Shown here: in pieces, positions 24,801-37,795 of the stretch
Position numbering within the stretch: the stretch's first letter is position 1
Layout: every line of letters begins with the position of its first letter
NCBI GenBank assembly: GCA_003342895.1
Contig: PTFA01000277.1
Span: 801,288-865,287 of the forward strand
DNA: 64,000 nucleotides
Direction of reading: 5' to 3'
Origin: Casuarius casuarius
Lineage: Eukaryota; Chordata; Aves; Casuariiformes; Casuariidae
Made by a program: the position numbers and the translations under genes
The notes under the pieces: model-generated
What the model was told of the DNA's origin: nothing
Database searches by the model: none
Seen by the model: the letters and a program-made list of their open reading frames with translations, nothing else

Positions 24801-26055
24801 GAGAACACAACTGTTGAACAAAAGCTACTATTTTGCTCTTTGCCTGTTCAGCCTTTTAAAAGTAGTAGCAGTGAATTTCTGCCATGGTGTGATTATATTA
24901 GACTAAAAATCAGCAGAATTGGTCCATTCATGTAATCCAACATAACATCTCTCAGCTATGGGCAAAAACACCAAACGTCGAAGGTGTTGAACTACAAACA
25001 GACAAAACTGAGTCTCCGGTCTGAGATACTTAGATAAAACTTGGAATAGTACTGAGTAGTAACCATCACACACACAGTGACATAGTTGTACCTAGACATT
25101 ACAAGCTTAGTATATGATGCATTTCTTCTTTTTAATAGTTGACAAAGTAAGTATACAAGACAGGCCCACTATATGGGAGAATAAAGAAGGCGGGTGACCT
25201 TCAAGAAGTGTAGACAGACACAAAAATAGTGTGAAGAAAGAAGTAGTACTTTTTGATAATGTCAGTGACAAAACTCCAAGAGGAGAAACAGTGCTGGCTT
25301 AGAACTTGGGAAGCTGGTACACAGTTGCCTGTTTTAACCTATACCTTCTGTATGGCCCTCGAACATGGCTCTCTGTGCCTCTGTTCTCTACCTGTAAAAT
25401 GGGATTGATAGTTTCCTATTTCAGAATGGGATGTTCTGAAAATTGTTAGCCCAAGTAGTCAGATATTGCAGTGGTAAGGATGCGTGCATATTTATCAATG
25501 TAGACAAATAGCATTTCTGCCTCCAGGAGAAGTGAAATGCCTTATGGAAGAAGAGATGACAGATGGGGGAGAGACTAAAGGACTATAAGGAGAGGATGAA
25601 ATTCTTGAATCTGATGCAACAAAATTAATAGGCAGAGAAAGAACTGAGAGAAGGCTGTTGTAGTCAGAAGGTGTCAACGTGACCTTTGCAGTAGATGTGA
25701 CCTTGCTCTGCTTGTTCTGTAAGCCTCTTAGGTGCGAATCAGCTCCAGTTGGAAGCTCTATTGCCACCTTAGGGTTGGGCTGAGGTCAGTAGGATTTGAT
25801 AACACAGCTATTGGATTGAAACAGGTCACATTGGAATGACAGAGAGAGCTTGACTTTGTCTGCAAATGACCCGAATGCTAGCCTCACTGGGGAAAACAGA
25901 ATCTGCTGTGATCAGCAGTAGTTTGGATAAATCAAAAAGAAGCGGGTGGTTGGAAGTCTGTGAAGCATAATGTCACTGTGGTTCATGCAAGTAATAGCTA
26001 AAGCAGAGACTTCATTGAGCTGACTTTTCTTACCCATACTCCTAATATTTTCCAG
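18860..26055 (+). other. CTNNA3: CTNNA3 intron between the two visible exons (7.2 kb)
   Basis: Begins with GTAGGTAA and ends with TTTTCCAG. It is AT-rich, with an AAAT-unit tract near 20105-20122. A somewhat GC-richer patch at 22780-23260 has open frames on both strands but no recognisable product. No CR1 was seen. The intron is far shorter than usual for mammalian CTNNA3, consistent with a compact avian genome. Confidence 0.8.
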
Positions 26056-26259
26056 AATTTAATTATCCTGGATCCTCTCGTAGTGAATGAAGAGAAAATA
26101 AGGCCATCACTAGAGAAACGTTTGGAAGCTATTATTAGTGGAGCCGCTTTGCTAGCAGACTCTTCCTGCACGCGTGACTTTCATCGAGAGCGCATCATTG
26201 CTGAGTGCAATGCTATCCGCCAAGCTCTTCAAGACCTGCTTTCTGAATACATGAATAAC
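26056..26259 (+). CDS. CTNNA3: CTNNA3 internal coding exon, vinculin-binding M1 region
   Basis: Next CTNNA3 exon, 68 codons, phase 0 at both ends. It starts NLIILDPLVVNEEKIRPSLE and runs through ISGAALLADSSCTRD and IIAECNAIRQALQDLL to SEYMNN. This is the most conserved stretch of alpha-catenins. It contains the M1 helix that is exposed under tension and binds the vinculin head; in alpha-E-catenin the key leucine lies in the QALQDLL motif. CTRDFHRER is CTNNA3-like, since CTNNA1 and CTNNA2 have DDRRER. The acceptor is TTTTCCAG ending at 26055. The donor was placed after AAC because the exon starts in phase 0 and family members end this exon after two N-like residues. A second possible donor lies four bases downstream (GTAGGTAACC). 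The exon is intact. It probably corresponds to exon 7, because LRRTM3 is nested in the intron that follows. Confidence 0.96.
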
Positions 26260-26889
26260 GTAGGTAACCGTGTTTTTTCTTATTTATTTTCTAATGTCTG
26301 TTTCAAAGCCTACTGTAATATAGATATATACTGAATAGAAGTAATTAGGCATGATTAGTTTTGTGATCGCTCATGGAATTTGACCTATATTTTTCAACAT
26401 GCTCTTTAAAAGGCCAAAAGGAGCAATTTTCTATGTACATCTAAGTGAAAGCTAGCTACAGACCTATAAAATGAGTGAGATTTGTATTATCTCTTATAAT
26501 CTGTAGAAAATGCTGTATTGCAGATAGGGTATACACTTGTTTAGATTATTTTATTCCTGTTTTGAACTGTCACCAGTATGCAACAGACACAGTGATCCTG
26601 CGTATGCTAGCAACAAGAGTTTCTTCATCATTTAACTTCCTAGTTCCCTCTTAGAATTTGAGGACCAGAGTTCTAAAATGTTATCTTCATTCCTATAGTA
26701 TGCAACAACTGAAATAGTAATTGTTTAAAACGTAAGTAATCCGTCTGTGTCCTTTTAAAATAGCGTGTTCACAACATTGTATTTGATCTGTCTAAGAGCA
26801 GGAAGTTAAGACTGACTTTGCTAAATTAGTCAGAAATGTTCAGTAAATCCAGAAATCTCATTGTCTGGCATGTTTATAAGCCAATTCAC

Positions 26890-27515
26890 AGGATACAGTT
26901 GGGGTCCCACCTCTGGTGGGAATCTGATCCAACCCCCCTGTTCAAAGCAGGGCCAGCTAAAGCAGGTTGCCCAGGACTGTCCAGTTAGTTTTTGAGTATC
27001 TCCAAGGATGGGGACTCCACAACGCCTCTGGGCAACCTGTTCCAGTGTTCAACCACCCGCAAAGTAAACAAGTGCTTCCTTAGGTTCAAGTGGAATTGCC
27101 AGCNTTTCAGTTTGAGCCCGTTGCCTCTCATCCTGTCNCCGGGAAGCACTGAGGAGAGTCTGGCTCCATCTTCTTTACACCCTNGCTGCAGATCTTTGTA
27201 CACATTGGTAAGCTCCCCCAGGAGCCTTCTCTTCTCCCGGCTAAACACTCCCTGCTCCCTGCTCGGCCTCTCCTCATAGGAGAGGTGCTCCAGTCGCTTA
27301 ATCATCTCTGCGGCCCTTTGCTGGACTTGCACCAGTGTGTCCGTCTCTCTCTCGTGCTGGGGAGCCCAGCACTGCACCCAGCACTGCAGGTGTGGCCTCC
27401 CCAGGGCTGAGTGGAGGGGCAGGATCACCAGCTCCCTCGACCTGCTGGTAGTGCTCGTCCTGATGCAGCCCAGGAGGCTGTTGGCCTTCTTTACTGCAAG
27501 GGCACTTCAACTTCT
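26890..27515 (-). repeat. CR1 LINE fragment, GC-rich 3' part
   Basis: Reverse-oriented CR1 3' segment. On the - strand it encodes QQRAAEMIKRLEHLSYEERP and GVFSREKRRLLGEL, then [14 protein letters not shown], the C-terminal tail region of CR1 ORF2. It begins about 630 bp downstream of the CTNNA3 exon donor. The core is essentially identical to the copies near 35.1, 50.0 and 56.6 kb, while its first and last 30-100 bases are clearly more diverged. N occurs at 27104, 27138 and 27184. Confidence 0.92.
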
Positions 27516-30500
27516 TGTTTCCTGGTAGATTTTTGAAAAGGAATATAGTTTCAGTGCTTTTTAAAATTTACTGTTAAATTTGAATAACTGATTTGGTACT
27601 TTCTGTGTCGGGCAGTTACATGAGAAAACAGTGGAGTGGATACTATTAATATGGGTACATAGTGTTAATATCATTTCCTCTGGAAAAAATTTCAGTAGGC
27701 ATGCTGTTCTTATCTAAAGATACGTCAAGATGATTCATCTGCCACATTGAGAGGATAATTGTATGATACAGCTATTTGTTTCTCTTTTGGGGAGCTGAAA
27801 TTCCTTTCTATTCTGTAAGTCAGACTGCTTACCAAAGCTGTTCTGATGAGGCAGTTTTGTCTTATTCCTTAGGAAAATGAAGGGTAGGGATTAAGGTAAT
27901 CTATGCATATCCAAAGTTTCTTCATTTCCCGGATATTTTACCTGCTGATCTTTTCTCTAATTTATTCTTCCTATTTGGGAAAAAAATTACAGCTGATTTA
28001 TTCCATTATCTATGAATTCAAGTTGCTGTTTGAGTTCTGAAACAGATAAAGATATTCCCATTTTTTTAACTCAGGATTTATCTGTAGCATATCTGTTGAA
28101 TGGAACATAAGTTCTGAACCTTTCTGGTGGTGCTTTACACATAGGTCAGCCATGTGAAATTTTTTTAGCTTTGGTTAGCTCGGAGTGTCGGTCTTTGATA
28201 CCTTCTTGTAGCAGATGTCTGTTGCAGATATCTGTTCTAGGATGGATCTGGTTTGCTGATAAAAGGCTGGAAGTGTAATAAGGAAGGCATCAGCTGAAGC
28301 ATGAGGGAACATGAGAGGATACAAATGTTGTGCTTAGCAATCTATATCAGCCCAAAAAATTGGTATGGGTTTGTTGCGAGAACCCTTTAGTGGAATTCTG
28401 TGTCTTGCAGGAGTCAAACTGCATGATTTTAAGTCATGTGGTTTTAAATCTTTGGATTCTTGGAATAAAATTGTGATTGTCTTTTGTATTTCAGAAATAC
28501 TATGCTTCTAAGCTTACATAATGCGGGCTAAGGGGAAATGAATACATTGTCCAGTTGAAAGTGTAAACTTGAGAGAGTCAGGAAGCAGCTACTTAAATAA
28601 GGCAAAAAGGGCAAGTGTCTGTACAAGATGGTAAAGACAAGGAGGAGGGAAGTGGAAAGGAAGAAATACAGAAGATTTAAACCTCATTTTAGTTCTTCTC
28701 AGTTATTCTCGTGAGTTGTAATATCCAGTTGCTCGAAAGATTTTTTTCTAGATAGGTAGCTGTCATTTCTTGCTGGTATATTAGTTTGATGAGTTTTCTT
28801 AAGGCTTCTTTCTGTCTGGGTGTTGCTAGTGAGGGCTGCATTGCTTCAGAGACACCATACGCAAGAAGCGCCACCTTGGCAAATCCTTCTTCTCTAGCAG
28901 CTGATTTACCAGGAGGCTGTATGAGCTGCACTGGCACTGGTGACATCCAGTACATCTCCAAAGCCCCTGGGTCTTTCTTAGAGTGCTGGTCTTGGATGTG
29001 GCCTGCCTTCCTTGCAGAGGGCAATCACTGTTTTCTGCCATAACAACTGATTAATAAAAGGAACATCATAGGATATCCCACTCTCATGCATCCCATTTTT
29101 GGCTGTCTGTGTCTGTTCATAAATACTCAGAAATTCAGCTGATTGACTTTGGGTTGGTGAAGTTCTACGAGGCTGAATCTAGACTTTTGCTTCATGGGTC
29201 ATTATTTAATAACGGACAGGCACACAGCCCTGTCAGCCACTTTTCACAGCCAATGCAAACGCTCTAGTGCTATTGCTCTCTTCTTTGCCATGTTTATTTT
29301 ACAGGTTTCTGAATGTCCAGCTTTGTCCCTAAACTCTGTTTCCCGCTGTTTCAGTCCCTTACATACTGGATTGTTTCATTTTAGGAAGCCTTCCCCACTA
29401 AGCAGTTTGGATAGCATTGTCTGTGTGAGCCCCTTTCCCTGCTTCTTGGCGTGATCATGATCTCTTAGCTGGGGAGGTGCTCAGCTTTATGAGGAGCACA
29501 CTGAGGTGGCTAGACTGCTCAGGACCAAAGATCCACAAGTCTTTACAAGCCTGTTCTGGAATCCGCAAATACTTGCAGTTCCCTTGATTTTCATCTGCAA
29601 GAAGTCCTAGGTGTAGGTGATGACAGATGATTTGAATACAAAGTAGTACGTGAACAAGCAGGGAGCCACGTTGTCTCTTCTCTGTCATGGGGCAACAACG
29701 CTGGTGCTACAGTTGTAGTGTTGTGTGAAGGGGCTGGAAACCTTTCAGTGGGTACTGATTGGTGGAGGGTGCCCATGTATTTAGAATGGGCTCTTAAAGA
29801 GGAAAGGCAAATTCTTTACCAGTGATTGCTCTCACTGATATGCTAGAAATATGTACGTTAGTCTCCTGCTCACTTTTCCCCTCTTCTAGTACTTTATGTT
29901 TACACTTTAAGGAGTTGAAAAAAGAATTTAAATGGTGACAGACTGTCTTACATGCTTCGCAGTAGGCAAGAGAAAGAAGGAGGATTCAGTGTGTTTTCTC
30001 AGTGGTTATTTTAAGGGCAAGTGTCTGGTCTTAGGAGGCAAGGCATGAGCGTGCTTGTTGCCAGAATGTGTACAGGGACCGTCCCTGCCAGAGGATACCA
30101 GTAAGCAGCTTTCCAGCAGCCAGACTCCTTGCTAAGTATGCCCCAAATCCACAGAAGTAATTAGAAGTAGCAGTGCTCAGCATGGGAAATCTGAGTGTGC
30201 ATTTTCTCTGTTGAGAAACTCTGTTGAGTCTTTGTGACAAAACACAGAGGTAGCTCAGCAGAGTGGACTCCTTGCTTGTTTTCTTGGCCAATGAATTTTA
30301 CATTCTTGGTAGCAGTTTTCAACTTTAACAGGGTTATTCCGAAGGACTTCAGTGCCTAAATTCTGCCCAAGTTCTGCATCATCAAAGTCTGTTTTCTGAA
30401 ATTAGCCCTCAGTGCTTAAACAAATGTACAGGAACTTATGATTTAGCCCTAACTATTTGAAAGGGATATAGCTTTCGTTAGCTATAGCTATAAGGGATAT

Positions 30501-33500
30501 AGCTTTCATTGTTCCCAGATTTGTTTTGTTTTTATTTCTCAGTTATTCTAAGTCTCTAAATAAGCCTCAAGGACATCAAGTGAAATCACGGGCCTATTGA
30601 TGTCAGTGATAAAACTTGAGAGTTTCCTCTGAAAGCCAGGAAAAACATCTTTTCAACAGTTATTGCCTTTTATGTAACTGGCTGCTTTTCACAGAGGCTG
30701 TATCACAATGAGGTGATGCAATGGAAATTTAAGCAAAATATTCTTTACACTAATAAAGACCCATTCTGTCTCCAGGAAGCTTAATTTTTTCTCTTCACAA
30801 AGTAATTCAGACAAGCAGTAAATCACAAAGTAGGACAAATATGTTTATAATTCTTCTGAAAAGCAGCAATCTTTCTTTTGGTATTGCTGGATTATTTGTG
30901 TATTATCACTATTTTCTTTGAATTTTACTAATAGATATATACCGTACTGATTTAATGTGCAATTCTGGAGGTCCCTGTGCTTCTTGTGTCACAGGTTACG
31001 GCTACTGCTGCTGCTTGCTGTACCATAACACGTGTGCTGAGTGTGGCTGGGTGTGGGAGCAGAGTCAAACTGTCTCTGCTCTCACTGGAGGTGGCTTCAG
31101 TCTCTTACAAAGGCATTTAAGAAAATGGAAAGAGACTAATGCTGCGCTTTGGGGGACAGATCAGGGAGTGAGCTGAAGTTGACCCCGTTGTGCATATTTA
31201 TATTACCTGTCTAGGATACTGATGATCAAGATCTGAGCATCCATGTAGTCTCAGGGCAGGCCAAGCTGAGGCTGACTATAAATCTCTGGCTTTGTGGCAG
31301 ACNGCATCAGGACCACTCCAGGAAGGTCACATGCTGATGATGCAAGGGAGATGGGATAGTTGGAGGCAGAAGGTGAAGCCCCATATTGCACGTAGGGCAT
31401 ACTTGAATCTTCACTGGGAATGCATCTGCTGGCGTTTTATTTCCTTGAGTTCCCTGAAGGTTGTCTGAAGCCTATTGCCTCACCACAGGTTTGTGTCCAC
31501 AGCTACTAGATATGAAACACATTTGGATTTGAGACACATTTGGATCTGAGGATATACACAGAAATGCTGTGAGGATGGAGCCAGAGGAGCTTGGAACCCA
31601 GAAAGCTGGGGGGGAGCCGACACAGAGAGTGAGCTGGAGGGTGCTGAGCTTGGTAAAGAGAAGATCCGCAGTACAGAGCTCTGCAGAGCCATGGGGGAAG
31701 GTCCATCTCTGGGAAAGATGATGCACAGGATAGTTGGGATTTGTGTAATTGCATCTGTCTGAATCTCAAATTGTAACTGTTGTCCACTTACTTGAACTGA
31801 GTATTGGAAGTTCAAAATCAGAAAATGAATGGAAAATCAGGAGTCTTTTTTTTATTAATGGCCTGGCTGTGGGCCTTCTTGTCTCGACTCATGAATTTGA
31901 GTGCTAAGCAGTGCTAATGCCTTGCTTTACCCCTGCATCGGATACTCTTCAACAACACATCTGACCCAACTGTCTCAGTGTAGAGGCTGCTAGTGATTGG
32001 TAACATTCTGTGTAGTATTTTATTGCTGTTCTTACCCTTTCAAAGTGAAGGGGACTTACAGATGCCTCGGACTTCATCTGACCTGTGCTTATGGTTTCCT
32101 GCTGAAGGTTTTTACCACTTCCCCAGGTAGAGAGAAAACAAGACACTTTGCTTTATAATCACAGTGGTGCAGTGCATCTCTCATTTAAGCTACTTATTCT
32201 TGCTCTGAGCAGTGGATTTTTCATTTCAGTGCTCACGGGGAACATTTTGGTAGTTCTGCAAACTGCAAAAAGTCCCCCCAAAGACTTATATCAGGTTGAA
32301 GAAAATGTTTTGTTCAGCCTAAAAAGGGAATGTTTCATGTTTTTAATTTAAAGAATTGCCCAGCTCTCTTTGTTAGATATTTGCATCTGTTGGGATATTT
32401 CCCCCTATTTATCCATGTGTTGCAGGTGCAGAAAAGGCAATTACGGATATTTAATAATATGAATGTGAGAAGATTGGCGCTCCATAAGTACAATATTAGG
32501 AGACAAAATGGAATCTCTTACCATGATTTGCATGAATCAAATAATAAACAAACTTGCAAAAATGCTCCAGTCTCTTCTCATATCTGTCATAATTCTTTAT
32601 GATAAAGCTTACTTTCTCTATTCCTGTAAGGAAGCATGTAAGGAGCATTCCTGCTCATCTCAGATGGGCTTATAGCTTTATTCTAGATCACTTTGCCTAT
32701 CAGAATCATCAGTGTTGAAAATATAATAGGCAATGTGAATAAACAGATTATTTGGATTCAGCAAATCAACACTGGCACTACAGCATTAGATACAGTTCCA
32801 TTTCACACCTGTCAGAACTGATACCAGGGCTTTTTTCATATTAATTGGAGCAAAAGAGGTCCGTGATTTACCCTGCCCCCTTTCCTTTCCCTTAACTCCT
32901 TCTTCCACAAACTTATCAGGGAGGATTTTAAAGATTTTTAAATGTCATGGAGTCTTGTGGCCCAGAATAAAGCGAGACAAACTGATACATAGTAGAATAT
33001 ACATCCAGCCATTTTTTGGATAATTTTATTATTCTTATGTATGGTACTAGAAGCAGCCAGCCTGTTTTTTCCTACTGTCCTGGCTTAAAAAGACACTGAA
33101 CAAACATGTCAACCTCTTCACAGGCTTAATAGAACATGCACAATTTCAGGAAACATAGCATGTGCCATATTTAGTTTCATTCATTTGGGGCTATTTGTGT
33201 TTATATTTTGGAAGGGGGCGTAGTGAGCAGTCTAATATGAGCATTTTTTATAATATGCTGAAAATGTATTTGGAATGTATGCTTTCCTTCATGAATGCAT
33301 TTTTCTGGTTACTCTAAATCTTAACTCTTTCTCATCTCGGTACCTGCCAGCTGCTGTTTCCTTTTCTGTACAAAACTGCTATGGTGCTGTGCACTTAAAA
33401 TGTTGTCATTAAAGATCTTCTTGCCAGATATCCAGTCCACAGATTATGTATCGATACCATTTCTCATGTTAGACTAGACTAACAAGGGAGATTGAGGAAG

Positions 33501-35118
33501 CTGCTTGTTAAAATCTTTAAGAACAGAATAGCTGAACATCTGCTGTGGTTTGTTCCTGTTTAGTTAGTTATCTCTTGGGGCAGGAGGGTGAACTAATTGA
33601 CCTCATAAAACCCATTTTTTCTGTATTTCATGTAGGAACATCTACAAACAGAGATTGTGTTCACATGTCCTTTTGTAGGAGGAATGGACTTGAATGTTTG
33701 TACTTTGCTGTCCTCTTCATATTCAAAATTCTTCAAACAAGTGCTGTTCTAGAGGAATTTGGAAGTCAGATACAACAAAATTTAAGCTATATAAATTTGA
33801 GTGTGTGATGTGTGGGTGGAAAGTGTCATTCAGTTTTTTCTTACCTAGGGTTTTTTAATGGCTATTGAGTGTTAATGTCTTCAGAAAAAAAATCTATTCC
33901 AGTAAAATTAGTATGCCCGTATGGCATATTATGCTGGCATTTATATGGGAAAGCATATCTGTTGTTGACATTGGCTGAGCACTTAATTTAGTTGACTTTG
34001 AACACTCTTATGGTAGGTGTTCTTATGTTTTATATGCAGTATTTGGGAAATTAAAAATTATTTTTCTAATATTACTTTTGTCAAACATTTAGTTTTAAAG
34101 GGAAATCGGATATGCAGTGTTCAGAAAAAAGATTTCTGGTGTGTTTGAAAGGCAAAAGTAATCTAGTGAATTCCCCAAATAGATTTATAGTTGAAAAATA
34201 AGCTGCAGCTAAATTTACCTGACTATTTATGGTGTTACAGAATTTGCAGGAAACTGGGATCTATGCATATGAACTAGAGAAAGATAATGAAAGCTTTTCT
34301 ATTCTTAAGCCCTGATTTTCATTTAACGGTTCTGAGGCAAGCTATTTCAGGATTAATCGAATCCTTACTTAAGGCCTGAATTGAAGTAATATAGGGCGAT
34401 GAGCGACTCGTGGATCTGTAGAGGATGATTCAGAACGATAGTCAGTAATTTGTATTTGGTATACCTGACAGCACTGGAAATATATTAGGTTGCTGAAGAC
34501 TAATGTTTTTTTCAAGGAACCTTCAATGAAGTGGTGTTTTCTCTCTCCCCAGGATTTAATAAATCCTTGATTATGGTAATAAACAAGCCTTACTAATAAG
34601 TATTAGAAGGATTTGTTTACCAAACATCTAGCTAGCTCTTTAATTCACGATATTTTTTTCACAGTTTATGCAAAATTATTGTCATTATATGAGGCTTTTC
34701 TACACCAATTTCCTATTTTCTTGAGGATAGTAAAGACTGATCATTTTTCTAAATGTTAGTATGTCATTTCTGTTATTATTCTAAATGTTAGTATGCCAAG
34801 GCCGGTGTTTCAGCATGCATTTCTATTGTTTTTTAATCTATCCGTGAAAGCTGACTTTTGTTGTCCAAATATATGTCTAAATGTTATTTTTGTTCAGGTT
34901 AGAAAGTATTTACTTTTGGTTTACATAACAATTCTTATGAAAAGATTGATCATTTATAGTTTAGGGAATTCTTAAACGAAAATTAGTATTACAAACAAAT
35001 TAAGAGCAAACCCAACCTTTCTCTAAACTTCTTAACCAAAGAAGGGAAAATGTTTTTATAAGCAAATCCAAAATGTTTTAAGTTCTTCTCTTCAAAAAAC
35101 TTCAATTACCAAGTGTGT
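27516..35118 (+). other. CTNNA3: CTNNA3 intron, no recognised gene
   Basis: Apart from the unexplained - strand frames near 28.7-29.0 kb, this holds two small local duplications (30461-30510, period 31; 34747-34795, period 32). A repeat-free stretch at 32400-32860 has a conserved-element texture. N at 31303. Confidence 0.6.
28689..29041 (-). other. Unrecognised open frames, possible retrocopy or chance
   Basis: Two overlapping - strand frames share this stretch: one starts ATG at 29041 (MAENSDC..) and runs to 28826, the other runs from 29024 to 28689 (..MYWMSPVPVQLIQPPGKSAA.., ..LATPRQKEALRKLIKLIYQQ..). The second has a protein-like composition, with a plausible helical C-terminus. A single early frameshift would join a good ATG to it. 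I do not recognise the protein. There is no poly(A) tail after the stop, and the + strand is also open here, so chance is a real possibility. Confidence 0.2.
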
Positions 35119-35690
35119 ATTCTGGTGGACAAGCTGACCATGAGGCAGCAAGGTGCCCTTGCGGCAAAGGCGGCCAACAGCCTCCTGGGCTGCATCAGGA
35201 CGAGCACTACCAGCAGGTCGAGGGAGCTGATCCTGCCCCTCCACTCAGCCCTGGGGAGGCCACACCTGCAGTGCTGGGTGCAGTGCTGGGCTCCCCAGCA
35301 CGAGAGAGAGACGGACACACTGGTGCAAGTCCAGCAAAGGGCCGCAGAGATGATTAAGCGACTGGAGCACCTCTCCTATGAGGAGAGGCCGAGCAGGGAG
35401 CAGGGAGTGTTTAGCCGGGAGAAGAGAAGGCTCCTGGGGGAGCTTACCAATGTGTACAAAGATCTGCAGCGAGGGTGTAAAGAAGATGGAGCCAGACTCT
35501 CCTCAGTGCTTCCCGGGGACAGGATGAGAGGCAACGGGCTCAAACTGAAANGCTGGCAATTCCACTTGAACCTAAGGAAGCACTTGTTTACTTTGCGGGT
35601 GGTTGAACACTGGAACAGGTTGCCCAGAGGCGTTGTGGAGTCCCCATCCTTGGAGATACTCAAAACCTAACTGGACACAGTGTAAAGTTT
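35119..35690 (+). repeat. CR1 LINE fragment, GC-rich 3' part
   Basis: Forward CR1 segment, from a LTMRQQGALAAKAANSLLG-like start to ESPSLEIL. It stops abruptly after 'tactcaaaacctaactggacac', so the 3' terminus is lost. It lacks a 3-bp GTG present in the other copies (near 35230), its only clear difference from them apart from its ends. It has N at 35551, homologous to the N at 27104 in another copy. An A-run at 35718-35733 lies about 30 bp beyond the end and is not a normal CR1 terminus, since CR1 ends in short octamer repeats. Confidence 0.9.
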
Positions 35691-37474
35691 AAAAAAGAAT
35701 TTCCATCTTATTAACCAAAAAAAAAAAAAAAATCACGATTGGCTTTTAATTCTCAAGACCTGCTTGTGTTTTTTTTCTAAGCCTCTGGTGCCAATTGGCA
35801 CATTATCTTTGAGTATGCAAAAAAAGTAAGTGTCTCAAATGAGACAGCTGCAATGCTTAGTAGAATACAATAAATGAAGTAAATTGTTGTAACTACTCTG
35901 TTTACTGGAAAATCCTTGCTATTTTAGGTTATTCAAAACTTTTTAAACTATTATTACCAGTAATAAAAATTAAAGAAAATTTATACAAAGATGGAATGAA
36001 AGGAGAACCCAGCTACCTAACTAGAGTCTATACTCAGCAGTAATCTGGGATTATCTTTTTCATTAAGTAGCAATGTATGTATTAAAAGAAAATGTAATAT
36101 TGTATAGTAAGAATTCTCAGTTGTGTAAATAGACATAGCTACTAAAGGAAATCTCCCCCCACACACACACTTATGTACTGAATATACTTTATAAAAGGTC
36201 TTTGGAAGAGAAAAGAAGGTTAATGATCAGTTTGAAATCCAGGTAAGTAAGAGAAATTAAGAAGTATAAAGATGATATACGTTCCTGGGAGGAGTTAATG
36301 AAAACCAAAACTGGAGCCCAAGGTAAGTCTTTCTCTGGAAGCTTGATTAGTACTCTTAATACAGCAAAAAAAGGTTTTTATTTTTTGCTCTGTTTTGCTC
36401 ACTGTGCACATGCACAAATGAGCAATGTATATATGAGAGAGCAGACGCACACAAACAGAAGATGTTTTAATTTGGTAATGATGTTGTTCGCCCCATTTCC
36501 AGTCTACTATCTGGAATAATAACGAAGAGAAATAGATGAAAACTTAGCAGAGTTCCAATAGGATGTGAGCTAAATGAAACCAAACAATGACTAGATAAAG
36601 AAATCATGAAATGCTGTCAGTTGGTCAGTAGCCATTTTTAAGGAGACAAGTTCATAGTGATGTTTTTGAGTCTTACTACAATTGGCTGGGAAACAGAGTT
36701 TATATTTCTTGGATTTCAAGTTATTGGAAAACTTTTCCTTTCTAATTGGAAAAAAAAAAAAATAAAGGCCTAGTAATTTCCCGGATTCTGCCAGCTGCCT
36801 CTTGTGTTCACGTGTGCACACATTAAAGCAAGATTTCACAATGAAATGCTCTGGGCTATCTCAGGAAGTGCTGACTGACACCAACAAGATTATTATCAGT
36901 TTTATATCTATCCACTCCTGAACCGCTGTAGACAAACTGGCCAATTGTTGAAATGAGAGATGAAGTGTTATGCTAGATCCCGATGGGAAACCAGAGCCTG
37001 CAAACCCTGAATGTGCCCCATATAAGGCTGCAAGGTTGGTAGGTATNTTGCTCCTTGGAACACGTGCCTCTGAGCTGAAGAATCAGGCATGTTGTAGAGC
37101 AAGATTACTCAGGGATTGGTACCTCCAAATTCTCTATTCCTGGACCAGTCTAGGAGCAATGGATCTGAAACCTTCAGATTGTGCTTCCAAGGCAATCTTG
37201 CAAAAGGAACTGCAGAGCTGTCAGGAACATCTGCCTGTGTTTTGTCAGAAGAGCAGTTGAAAATTTCCAGTCAGCTGTATTCTTGATCTGTGATGTACTT
37301 CTACTCTTGCTGTGTTTATTTCCCACCTATTATGTAGAACTATCAATGCCCTTTTATATGTTTAATAGTGTGGTAAGCAAGTATTAAGACTTCTGATTAC
37401 TTAATTTTGTCTCTGTAGCTTTCATCAGTATTAACAGTTGAATCTAGTAGGTAAAATACAATCATATAATATTT
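35691..37474 (+). other. CTNNA3: CTNNA3 intron, homopolymers only
   Basis: A-runs at 35718-35733 and near 36749-36762, and a short CA tract near 36158-36170. An open frame at 36970-37260 is not recognised. N at 37047. Confidence 0.6.
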
Positions 37475-37795
37475 TAGGTTGTCAGGGCCATGTGACTTCT
37501 GGTGAAACCCCCTGCTTGAAGAAGGGCCCACTGCAAAGTTAGATCAGGTTGCTCCAAGTTATGTCCAGTAAAGTCAAATGTCTCAGAATGCAGATTCCAT
37601 GGCCTCTCTGGGTCCCTCTTCCAGGGTTTTATCACCTTCATTGTGAAGAAGTTTTTTCCTACTATCTAGCAGAATTTCCCTTTTCCCCTTGCACTGATCT
37701 AAGCGCTCAATTTGGCTGAAAGAGATCGTCCCATCTGTACCTTGCACTTCCGTGCTGTCAGCCACTCCTGCCTGTCCCCTTCCTTGTGTCAGCTC
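37475..37795 (-). repeat. Old CR1 LINE fragment
   Basis: Reverse CR1 3' end, strongly diverged: 'aaccccctgcttgaagaaggg', 'tcaggttgctccaagt', 'atggcctctctgggtccctctt', 'attgtgaagaagttttttcct'. The frame coding the CR1 tail is degraded. Confidence 0.7.

Noticed and set aside
31472..31815. Three overlapping - strand frames of 84-111 codons
   Set aside because: All three frames are open at once with serine/leucine-rich text, which points to composition and not coding.
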